37,918 nt of DNA. It comes from JAVBLU01 sp031553225 (GTDB lineage Bacteria; Bacillota; Clostridia; Christensenellales; UBA1750). The notes under the pieces are model-generated. The model made no database searches. It was not told where the DNA came from and saw only the letters and a program-made list of their open reading frames with translations. Below are positions 23,713 to 30,636 of this stretch, one piece after another; the first letter of the stretch is position 1; every line of letters starts with the position of its first letter. Location: the NCBI GenBank assembly GCA_031553225.1, contig JAVBLU010000040.1, positions 1 through 37,918 on the forward strand. Reading direction: 5' to 3'. A program made the position numbers and the translations under genes.

Positions 23713-24845
23713 GCGCGCCTGGCCACTGCGGCGTTGTAGTCGTCTACCAGCCGCCCCACGGAGCGGATGCGCTCGATATCGCCGGTGGAGCTGATCTCGT
23801 CGGATATGCCCAGAATAAGGTTGGGGGCGAACAGGTCGATCACCTGCCGCGCCTGTGCGAGCAGTTCCTCCTCCGGGAAGAGCGGGTCGAACAGGATGGC
23901 CGACACGCCGTCGATTAAGTACATGTCGCCTAGGGCTTCCTTTACGGTTTGCAGGTCCACGTCGCCCTGCGGGCGCGGGGTGATGGCTTCGATGCCGTCC
24001 AGCCCGGTCTGCCGCGCATAGGGCAGAAGCGATGCCACATCCCCGTCCCAGTGGCTGCACACGAACTTGCCCGCGCTGTGCAGGCGGCTGCACCTGCGCT
24101 GGTAGGCGGGCAGCACAAACTCCTCAAAGAGCGGCGGGGAGAGCGTGCCGCAGTGCAGGTTGTCGCCAAAGTTGATGATGTCGATGGGCGATTGGTTGAT
24201 GACGTCGATCATCCGGTCGTGGCAGTCGTCCAGCGCGCGGAAGTAAGCGCGCACGTCGTCCGGAAAGTCGGATAAGGCGTACACCGTGTCGATGACGCCC
24301 GTGACGTTGATGTACATGTGCTGGATATTTATGCGTGGCATAAACATTGTAGGCGCGCCCAAATCGCCCAGGTCGCCCTTCAGCTGCGCATATTTGGCGC
24401 CGTCAAACCGCCAGGCGGCGTTCTCCTCCAGCCAGGTGGCCACGCGTACGTCCTGGGCGGTAACCACCGGCCACTTTACATGGCTCTCGCGGGGGCTGTT
24501 CCGGCTGGAGCGCGTAATACCCTGAAGCGTTCCCACAGGCGTAATCGTTAAGCGCTCGGTGTCCGTCTCGTTTATCTTGCGGTTTACAAAGCGCACAGAG
24601 GCGTGCTCCGTGCGCTGAAAACATGCATTGTAATCGTATAGCCGCGCGGAGCAGCCAAGGCTGCGGTAGATCTGTGGCTGTGTCATCCCCGTGTAGGGCG
24701 CGGGAAAGGGCTCGTTGGCGAAAAGTTTATCCGTCATCCAGCACTGGATGCGCGGTTGCCAGATGATTTGCCCGCCCGCGCGCCCGAAGGCCACGTCGCG
24801 GTGAAGCGTCGCCAAATCGCGCGCCGCATGGTCGGTTGGCCTCAC
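23709..24845 (-). CDS. Uroporphyrinogen-decarboxylase-family protein lacking the zinc-site cysteine
   Basis: The 378-residue protein is a divergent UroD-fold protein. SPPLFEEFVLPAYQRRC, the FVCSHWDGD segment (H265) and GLDGIEAITPRPQGDVD are the family landmarks on the barrel. Unlike its coupled partner, it has no HxC pair and no late Cys; the equivalent place reads LILGISDEISSTGDIERI. It may be a non-zinc decarboxylase- or lyase-like enzyme, or a partner subunit. GTG 24845 is chosen from GGGGGAG five bases upstream. The frame reaches a GTG at 24893, but that part overlaps the promoter. It is the first gene of the minus-strand operon, led by the promoter at 24884-24912. Such proteins are repeatedly found beside sugar-catabolic genes in anaerobes, with undefined roles. 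Confidence 0.82.
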   Translation of the reverse strand: MRPTDHAARDLATLHRDVAFGRAGGQIIWQPRIQCWMTDKLFANEPFPAPYTGMTQPQIYRSLGCSARLYDYNACFQRTEHASVRFVNRKINETDTERLTITPVGTLQGITRSSRNSPRESHVKWPVVTAQDVRVATWLEENAAWRFDGAKYAQLKGDLGDLGAPTMFMPRINIQHMYINVTGVIDTVYALSDFPDDVRAYFRALDDCHDRMIDVINQSPIDIINFGDNLHCGTLSPPLFEEFVLPAYQRRCSRLHSAGKFVCSHWDGDVASLLPYARQTGLDGIEAITPRPQGDVDLQTVKEALGDMYLIDGVSAILFDPLFPEEELLAQARQVIDLFAPNLILGISDEISSTGDIERIRSVGRLVDDYNAAVARRA

Positions 24846-24883
24846 AAATGCTCCCCCTATCCCGCAATTGACATTATAAACAA

Positions 24884-24912
24884 ATTGTAGCACAATGTGG
24901 ATGAATAATCAA
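24884..24912 (-). promoter_or_regulatory. Sigma-A-type promoter for the minus-strand sugar operon
   Basis: Read on minus: TTGATT (24912-24907), a 17-base spacer and TACAAT (24889-24884). The start point would be near 24877, leaving a leader of about 32 bases before GTG 24845. The region is strikingly A+T-rich for this genome. Confidence 0.65.
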
Positions 24913-24945
24913 GATAACATGCATAAATAACAGATTAAGGAAAAG

Positions 24946-24974
24946 TTGACAGTGCGGCACTGCGGTGGTATTGT
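24946..24974 (+). promoter_or_regulatory. Sigma-A-type promoter for the plus-strand glycan-enzyme operon
   Basis: A perfect TTGACA (24946-24951), a 17-base spacer and TATTGT (24969-24974). The start point would be near 24981, immediately before the ribosome site. The -35 boxes of this promoter and the divergent one are only 33 bases apart, so one regulator could act on both. Confidence 0.7.
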
Positions 24975-24997
24975 CGCGGGAGAGGGGGAGCGAGGCC

Positions 24998-27031
24998 ATG
25001 CGGTTTTCCGACGAGCGCTGCGCTCTGTTCGAGATGGACATGGAACACTGCCTGATGGGCCCTGCCGACCTGGGCATCATCAACGGACATGCGACGGTCG
25101 GTACGCCCTATGCCGACGTATGTGGCCTGGATACCTTTTTCGCCCCGCCTTACACGAGCAGCAACCTGGCTGTGAACGTGCGGATCATGGGCGTGCCGCC
25201 GCCTTGCACGGGCTTTTGCTGGTACCCCCACGCCATCGACCGCTTCGGCGCGGCGGAGGGGCTGCTCGTGCGTACGCGCACGGCGATGTGCGCGGGCGCG
25301 CGCTCGCTCGTCCAGCGCGTACAGATACGAAACGACGGATGCTGCGACGTTGTATGTCCCGTGCAGATCACCTTTGCGGGCGGCATGTACTATCAGCATC
25401 AGTGGGACTTTTCGCGCCCCACCGAGGTAAAACCGGGCGATTTAAGCGTCTTTGCGCATCGTCTTCTGCGCCACAACAACGATAAGGCCATGGTTCTCTC
25501 CTGCACCCTCTCCGGCCTTTCCTACGTTGCCCCGGCCGGGATGTGGCAGGCCGAGGCGCGCGTACCCGCCGGCGGCGAGGCCGTGTTTTATTTGTGCCTG
25601 TCGCTGGGCGCGGCCGGCGAAGCGCAAAAGGAGAACGAGCGCTTGCTGGGCGACCCGCAGGCCGCCCTGATGCAGGCGGACGAGGCCTTTTCAGGGCTCG
25701 TTGAGCGCCTGTTCGCGCGTCTGCCCTCCTTTGACAGCGACAGCCCGGCGCTGGACGCTTTTTGGGCCCGCTCCCTGGTACACTACCTCACCAACGAGTG
25801 GAATGTGCCGGAGTTCCTCCTGCACCCCTACTTCAGCGTGGGCAGCGTGCGCGGCGGGTGTTTGGCGGGATATCTGTGGGATTACTCGGAGGGCTGGGAG
25901 CTGCACGCCCTGTACGACCCCGCGGCGAACAGGGCGCATATCCGGCATTATCTGTCCATCGACATCAGCCGATGCTACGCCTACAACCCCGTGTACGGCA
26001 ACCCGATCGGCCCCTGGTACCCCGTGAACCACGAGAAGATACTCGGCCTGATCTACCACTACGTGCGTCTCACGGGCGACACGGCCTTCCTTCATGAGGA
26101 GGTGGGCGGCCGCATGGTTGCGCAGTGGGCGGAGCACCACGCGCTCATCCGCGACGATCTTTCCGCGCCCGTAGCGCTTACCGACTACGGCATCGACGGC
26201 GAGCAGCATCTGGAGCTGCGCCGCGGCTACCCTTACCGCGGCGTTCTGCCCGACCTGAACGGCCGCAGATACCAAAACCTCCTATGGGCGCACGAGATCA
26301 CCCGGCTGGCGGGCGCGGAAAACCCTTTGCTGCTGCAGCGTGCGGCCGGGCTGAAGGCGCTGCTGTTGTCGCGCCTGTGGGACGGCGAGCGCTGCTGGTT
26401 CGCCTTTGAGGACATGGGCGTTCGCGACTTCCGCTATACGGTGCAGATGTTCAAGCTCTTTCACAACCCTGTGCTTGACGAGGCGCAGGAGGAGGGGCTG
26501 CTTTCCCACCTGAGCGAGGGGCACTTTCTGGGCCGCTGGGGGCTGCACAGCATCGCTCTGCAGGATCCCTGCTACGACCAGGCGGACATCGACAACGGAG
26601 GCGGGGGCGCGTGCACCATCTTCCCCGTGCAGATTGCCGAACGCCTTTACAAGGCCGGGCACGCCGCCCAGGCCGACGACATGCTTCGCCGCGTTCTGTG
26701 GTGGGGCGGCCGCATGCCCTACTGGGGCGACTCCTTTGTGGCCAATGCGCAGGACTATCGGCGCGATACGCCCCTGCAGTGCACCATAGGCGGCGTGTCC
26801 GGCGCGCAGTGTCTGCTGTTTGGGCTGCTGGGCGTGGGCGTAAACGACGAGGGGGCCGTCACCGTGTCGCCCAAACCCACCTCGCTCGCCGGGCGCGTGC
26901 GCCTGCGCAACCTGCGCCTGCGCGGCCGGAGCATCGACATCGACGTGGACGTGAACGCCGGCCGCTTTACGGTGCTGGAGGGCGGGAAGCCGCGCGCGGC
27001 GCCCTTGGGCCAGACGATTGCGCTTGTATAA
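24998..27031 (+). CDS. Glycoside hydrolase-like (alpha/alpha) toroid protein, family not assigned
   Basis: The protein has 677 residues and no signal peptide. Residues ~1-240 are beta-rich; ~260-600 form a helical toroid with aromatic/acidic motifs (LAGYLWDYSEGWELHALYDP, NPIGPWYPVNHEKILGLIYHY, VALTDYGIDGEQHLELR, MPYWGDSFVANAQDYRRDTP); the end is again beta (LRNLRLRGRSIDIDVDV). This architecture is shared by GH78, GH95, GH63, GH15 and phosphorylase-like enzymes. The Asp/Glu residues in WDYSEGWE and TDYGIDGE are candidate catalytic acids, by inference. ATG 24998 follows GAGGGGGAG with good spacing. It is first in an operon with a rhamnogalacturonan-lyase-like enzyme, so a rhamnosidase or other pectic-side-chain glycosidase is plausible but unproven. 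Confidence 0.78.
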   Translation: MRFSDERCALFEMDMEHCLMGPADLGIINGHATVGTPYADVCGLDTFFAPPYTSSNLAVNVRIMGVPPPCTGFCWYPHAIDRFGAAEGLLVRTRTAMCAGARSLVQRVQIRNDGCCDVVCPVQITFAGGMYYQHQWDFSRPTEVKPGDLSVFAHRLLRHNNDKAMVLSCTLSGLSYVAPAGMWQAEARVPAGGEAVFYLCLSLGAAGEAQKENERLLGDPQAALMQADEAFSGLVERLFARLPSFDSDSPALDAFWARSLVHYLTNEWNVPEFLLHPYFSVGSVRGGCLAGYLWDYSEGWELHALYDPAANRAHIRHYLSIDISRCYAYNPVYGNPIGPWYPVNHEKILGLIYHYVRLTGDTAFLHEEVGGRMVAQWAEHHALIRDDLSAPVALTDYGIDGEQHLELRRGYPYRGVLPDLNGRRYQNLLWAHEITRLAGAENPLLLQRAAGLKALLLSRLWDGERCWFAFEDMGVRDFRYTVQMFKLFHNPVLDEAQEEGLLSHLSEGHFLGRWGLHSIALQDPCYDQADIDNGGGGACTIFPVQIAERLYKAGHAAQADDMLRRVLWWGGRMPYWGDSFVANAQDYRRDTPLQCTIGGVSGAQCLLFGLLGVGVNDEGAVTVSPKPTSLAGRVRLRNLRLRGRSIDIDVDVNAGRFTVLEGGKPRAAPLGQTIALV

Positions 27032-27062
27032 GGAAAGATACCGTGAAAAGAGGAGAACGCAC

Positions 27063-29273
27063 ATGATTCGTCTGCACTTTGAGAAGCTCTCGCGGTACGA
27101 ACGAAAGGGCGAGTTCGCCGAGGCGGCGGTGCCCTTTGCCCAGGGGGTGCTGAGCGACCCCTCCTGCCTGCGCGTACGCGACGGCGGCGACGTGCAAACG
27201 CCGCAAACCAACGTTACGGCCAAGTGGCCGGACGGGTCGGTCAAGTGGCTGCACCTGTCCTTCATCGCTGATCTGCCCGCCAACGCAGGCAAGGACCTGT
27301 GGCTGTGCGCTGACGGCGCGCCGCCGAACGTGCGCCTGTCGGAGGTGAGCGCCAGCCTGGAGGAGAGGTCCTTTGACACGGGCGCTTTGCAAGCGGTGCT
27401 CGCGCCCAAGGGCAGCGGCCGCCTGTTCGACTGCCTGCGCAGCGGCGGGGCGGTGTTTTCCGCGGCGGACATCGTCGGCCCGGTGCTCACCTGCGGCGGC
27501 GCGTCGTATACGGCGCGGCTTGAGGACGACTGGCGGCTGTGCGAGGCCGGACCGCGCCGCGTCATCGTGCGCAACCACGGCCGCCATGTGGGCGAGGGGG
27601 AGCGCTCCCTGTTCGACTTCGACGTACGTCTGTTCTTCACCGCCGGCAACCCATGGGTGCAAATCGAGTACCGCATCGTGCACCGGGAGGAGGCGGCCAG
27701 CCTGCCCCTGGAGGGCCTCACCTTGTTTGTTCATTTCCGGGGCGAGGCGAAGCAGACCACAGTCTGTACGTCCAACTATGCCTCGCACATCACCACCGCC
27801 GACGCCGCACAGGGCGTGTCCTGCCTTATCGACGCGGAGCATCTGCTGTACGAGGCGAACGAGCAGATCCCCGAGACGCTATACGGCACCTTCTTTGCCG
27901 ATTGCAGGACGGCCGGCCGCGGCGTGTGCGCCACCATCTTTCAGGCGCACCAGAACTTTCCAAAGGCCCTGGCCGCCAACGCCCGCGGCCTCACCGTATC
28001 GCTGATGCCGGAAGGGCAAGCGCCCGTCGTGTTCCTTCAGGGCGTCGCCAAGACGCACGACGTGTTCCTGCACCTGCACGACGGCGGCGCGGACATCCGC
28101 GAGCTGAACGTGCGCTCGCTGCAGATGCAGATGCCCGACCGCCCGATGCTCGACGCGGCCGTTTACGCCGCCTCCGGCGCGCTGGAGAACGTGTTCCCGA
28201 CCATGCCCTTCCAGGACGTGGAGACCTACTTAACGCTCATGGCGGACGGGTGCGGCAAGGCGTACGGCATGCTCAACTGGGGGGACGCGCCGGACATGTC
28301 CTACACCCAGCAGGGCCGCGGCAGGGGCGCGCTCGTGTGGATTAACCAGGAATACGACTACAGCCACGCCTGCCTTCTCATGCTGGCGCGCAGCGGTCAA
28401 CGTAGGTTTTTGGATAAGCTGCTCGTCACCACGCGCCACTGGATGGACGTGGACATCTGCCACCACAGCGCCGATCCTATGCGCCTGGGCGGACAGATTA
28501 TCCACAGCGCCTACCACGCCACGCAGGGCGTAACGCCCAGCCACGAGTGGGTGGAGGGCCTTCTGGACTACTACCACCTGACGGGCAACCGCCGCGCGTA
28601 CATGCTGGCCCTGGGCATCGGCGAGAACGTCATGCGCCAGCTTACCAAGCCGCAGTTTCAGCAAAAAGGGGAGACGAGCGCCCGCGAGACCGGCTGGGCG
28701 CTGCGCACCTTCGCCGCGCTGTACCAGGAAACGCATGATGACAAATGGCTGCAGAAGTGCGAGTGGATTGTGGAGCACTTCCGCGCCTGGGAGAAGGAGT
28801 TTGGCGTGTGGCTGTCGCCCTACACCGACCACAGCGTGGTGCGCGTGCCCTTCATGATCGCCGTGGCGGCCGTGTCGCTCTCCCGCTACCATGCCGTGCG
28901 CCCGAGCGACGAGCTGAAGGGCATGATCGTGCGCGCGATGGACGACCTGATCGACAACTGCATCATGCCGGGCGGGCTGTTCTATTATAAGGAGCTGCCC
29001 AGCCTGCGCAACCTGCTGTCCGTGGCCTGCGTGCTGGAAGCCCTCGCCTGCGCCTATGCGCTTACGCGCGACAAGAAGTACCTGCAGGCCGGCATGCCTA
29101 CCCTACAGGCCCATCTGCGCGAGAACCGGCGCGTGGTGCACGACTTGTCCAAGGCTGCGGTGGGCGACGCGGTAACGGTGGAGGGCGCAAGCCCCAAGTT
29201 TTTCGCTCAGGCGCACCTGCCCATCGCCGGCTTTTGCAAGTGCCTGGAGGAAGCCGGCATGACGCCGCAGTAA
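27063..29273 (+). CDS. Exo-rhamnogalacturonan lyase-like protein (PL26 / YetA / PcRGLX type)
   Basis: The 736-residue protein has the three-part layout of PcRGLX/YetA proteins. The N-terminal RIFT-like barrel is recognisable from AAVPFAQGVLSDPSCLRV and TPQTNVTAKWPDGSVKWLHLSF. A beta-rich centre follows (~residues 90-370), then a C-terminal (alpha/alpha) domain with YGMLNWGDAPD, HWMDVDICHHSADP, SHEWVEGLLDYYHLTGNR and FYYKELPSLRNLLSVACVLEAL. Characterised PL26 enzymes remove disaccharides from the rhamnogalacturonan-I backbone. No signal peptide is present, in line with intracellular use on imported oligomers. GAGGAGAA before ATG 27063 sets the start. It lies 31 bases after the toroid glycosidase and 13 bases before the propeller glycosidase gene. 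The substrate is inferred from family resemblance. Confidence 0.82.
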   Translation: MIRLHFEKLSRYERKGEFAEAAVPFAQGVLSDPSCLRVRDGGDVQTPQTNVTAKWPDGSVKWLHLSFIADLPANAGKDLWLCADGAPPNVRLSEVSASLEERSFDTGALQAVLAPKGSGRLFDCLRSGGAVFSAADIVGPVLTCGGASYTARLEDDWRLCEAGPRRVIVRNHGRHVGEGERSLFDFDVRLFFTAGNPWVQIEYRIVHREEAASLPLEGLTLFVHFRGEAKQTTVCTSNYASHITTADAAQGVSCLIDAEHLLYEANEQIPETLYGTFFADCRTAGRGVCATIFQAHQNFPKALAANARGLTVSLMPEGQAPVVFLQGVAKTHDVFLHLHDGGADIRELNVRSLQMQMPDRPMLDAAVYAASGALENVFPTMPFQDVETYLTLMADGCGKAYGMLNWGDAPDMSYTQQGRGRGALVWINQEYDYSHACLLMLARSGQRRFLDKLLVTTRHWMDVDICHHSADPMRLGGQIIHSAYHATQGVTPSHEWVEGLLDYYHLTGNRRAYMLALGIGENVMRQLTKPQFQQKGETSARETGWALRTFAALYQETHDDKWLQKCEWIVEHFRAWEKEFGVWLSPYTDHSVVRVPFMIAVAAVSLSRYHAVRPSDELKGMIVRAMDDLIDNCIMPGGLFYYKELPSLRNLLSVACVLEALACAYALTRDKKYLQAGMPTLQAHLRENRRVVHDLSKAAVGDAVTVEGASPKFFAQAHLPIAGFCKCLEEAGMTPQ

Positions 29274-29286
29274 GGGAGGGAGTGCG

Positions 29287-30243
29287 ATGCCCGGTATCCT
29301 CACGCCCAAAGGCCCGCTGGAGCTGGGCTCCTTTACCGAGCTGATCCGCCCGGAAGGCCGGTATCTAAACGATCACTGCCTCATCTGCGAGGGCGATATG
29401 TGGCATTTTTTCGGCATCGTGGGCCCGGTGGGAAAAAGCTGCTTCACCCAGGGCAGTGAGACGAGTTTTGCGCACTTTGTAAGCCCCGATCTGCGCGCAT
29501 GGACCGCCTGTCCGGACGTTTTGGAGGTGGAGGGGACCTGGCCGGATACCGACCACGTCTTCGCGCCGAACGTGATGAAGAAGGACGGCGTGTTCTACAT
29601 GCTGTATGCCGGGCTGGACGCAGCGCGCGTGCAACGCATGTGCCTGGCCACCTCTCCCGATCTCTACGCCTGGACGCGCCACCCCGGAAATCCCGTCATC
29701 GTGCCCTCGCTCAGCTGGGCGGCGTGGCCGGGCTTTTCCCGCGCGGAAGACGATATGAGCGCCTGCCGCGACGCACACATATTGCAGTTGCCGGAGGGCG
29801 GGTACATCGCCTACTGGGTGGCGGAGATGAACGATCGGTGCGGCCCGGACGCCACATGCGTGGCCGCCTCCCTCTCGCGCGATCTGGTGCACTGGCAGGA
29901 GCTGGGGCCGGTGTTCCTCATCAACCGCTGGGACGACGGCTCCACCGCCGCCGCCGAATCGCCCTGCGTGGTGTGCAAGGACGGCTGGTACTGGCTGTTC
30001 TTCAAGCACGGCTGGTGCACGCACGTGGCGCGCTCCCGCACGCCCTACACATTTATGAACGCCGAGCCCGTGCGCCTGGGCTACGCCCACGCCGCCGAGG
30101 TGTTTGCCTGGAAGGGCGAGTGGTGGATTACGCACTGCTCCTCGCAGCCGCAGGACTACCGCTACAGGACGGGCCGCACGCGCGGGCTGTACCTGGCCCG
30201 CCTCCTTTGGCCGGACGGCGCGTATCCCCGCTTTGAGGCCTGA
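29287..30243 (+). CDS. Five-bladed beta-propeller glycoside hydrolase (GH43/GH32/GH117-like)
   Basis: The 318-residue protein is of single-domain size. The repeated blade motifs are visible: DHCLICEGDMWHFFGIVG, VFAPNVMKKDGVFYMLYAG, SACRDAHILQLPEGGYIAYWV, AAESPCVVCKDGWYWLFFK and AAEVFAWKGEWWITHCSS. This aromatic-blade pattern, with an acid in each of the first blades, is that of the GH32/43/62/68/117 superfamily, whose members remove arabinose, xylose, galactose or fructose units. I cannot separate the families by eye. There is no signal peptide. An AGGGAGGGAG ribosome site precedes ATG 29287. It is the last gene of the operon, ended by the terminator at 30271-30309. In the company of a rhamnogalacturonan-lyase-like enzyme, a pectin side-chain arabinosidase or galactosidase is plausible. 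Confidence 0.82.
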   Translation: MPGILTPKGPLELGSFTELIRPEGRYLNDHCLICEGDMWHFFGIVGPVGKSCFTQGSETSFAHFVSPDLRAWTACPDVLEVEGTWPDTDHVFAPNVMKKDGVFYMLYAGLDAARVQRMCLATSPDLYAWTRHPGNPVIVPSLSWAAWPGFSRAEDDMSACRDAHILQLPEGGYIAYWVAEMNDRCGPDATCVAASLSRDLVHWQELGPVFLINRWDDGSTAAAESPCVVCKDGWYWLFFKHGWCTHVARSRTPYTFMNAEPVRLGYAHAAEVFAWKGEWWITHCSSQPQDYRYRTGRTRGLYLARLLWPDGAYPRFEA

Positions 30244-30270
30244 TCGCGCGGGCGGGTCATATCCACGTCA

Positions 30271-30309
30271 AAACAAAAGCGATTGCCTTGTCGGCAGTCG
30301 CTTTTGTTT
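30271..30309 (+). terminator. Strong rho-independent terminator of the glycan-enzyme operon
   Basis: A 17-bp stem with one G-U pair (30271-30287 with 30293-30309) and a 5-base loop; the right arm ends in CTTTTGTTTG. It begins 28 bases after the propeller-glycosidase stop codon. The A-rich left arm could also make it work on minus. Confidence 0.85.
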
Positions 30310-30491
30310 GCCGCGGCCGCCGCGCCCTGCTTCCTTGCCACCTATGCGCGCGTATCCATTTTTGTTAAGAGGCAATACGAAAATCACCGGCGATCCGCTC
30401 GTTTTGGCCGGCAGGAACGCCCGCCGAGAATGGCGGGTTGGGCGGGGAAACCGCGATTGACGGGGAATGCGGTCGTGAATGGTATATTTGT

Positions 30492-30519
30492 GCATGTATG
30501 GCCCCATTCATATCATACA
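30492..30519 (+). promoter_or_regulatory. Possible mother-cell sporulation-sigma (sigma-E/K-like) promoter
   Basis: CATACA (30514-30519) matches the core of the sigma-E -10 element and overlaps CATATCATA (30509-30517), which fits the sigma-K -10 pattern CATAnnnTA. GCATGTA (30492-30498) is an imperfect sigma-E -35 at 15 bases. No sigma-A promoter with correct spacing was found upstream of the beta-helix gene. This is a by-eye match in A+T-richer DNA and may be chance. Confidence 0.25.
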
Positions 30520-30636
30520 GAATACATACCCCGGCGCCAGACGGCTTGGACACCAAAGCGCACGGGCAAGCATATTTAAGTCATGAAGGACTCCTTCAAA
30601 TGACGCGCCGCAAGGCGCACTGCGAGGGATACGTTT

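Larger units (their letters stand above)
30244..30636. other. 393-base intergenic region: terminator, hairpins and leader of the beta-helix gene
   Basis: It holds the operon terminator (30271-30309), a CCCGCC/GGCGGG hairpin (30420-30437), an A+T-richer stretch (30480-30580) with a possible sporulation-type promoter (30492-30519), and two small hairpins before the next start codon: GAAGGA-C-TCCTTC (30585-30597) and GCGCC-GCAA-GGCGC (near 30604-30617). No convincing gene was seen; short frames here start inside the terminator and lack ribosome sites. Confidence 0.6.

Noticed and set aside
22591..24845. Haem biosynthesis (hemE) assignment for the UroD-fold pair
   Set aside because: The HxC...C zinc site in one, divergence of the other and the sugar-operon context do not fit uroporphyrinogen decarboxylase.
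30283..30579. Short plus-strand frame of ~98 codons in the intergenic region
   Set aside because: Starts inside the terminator hairpin, has no ribosome site and resembles no protein.
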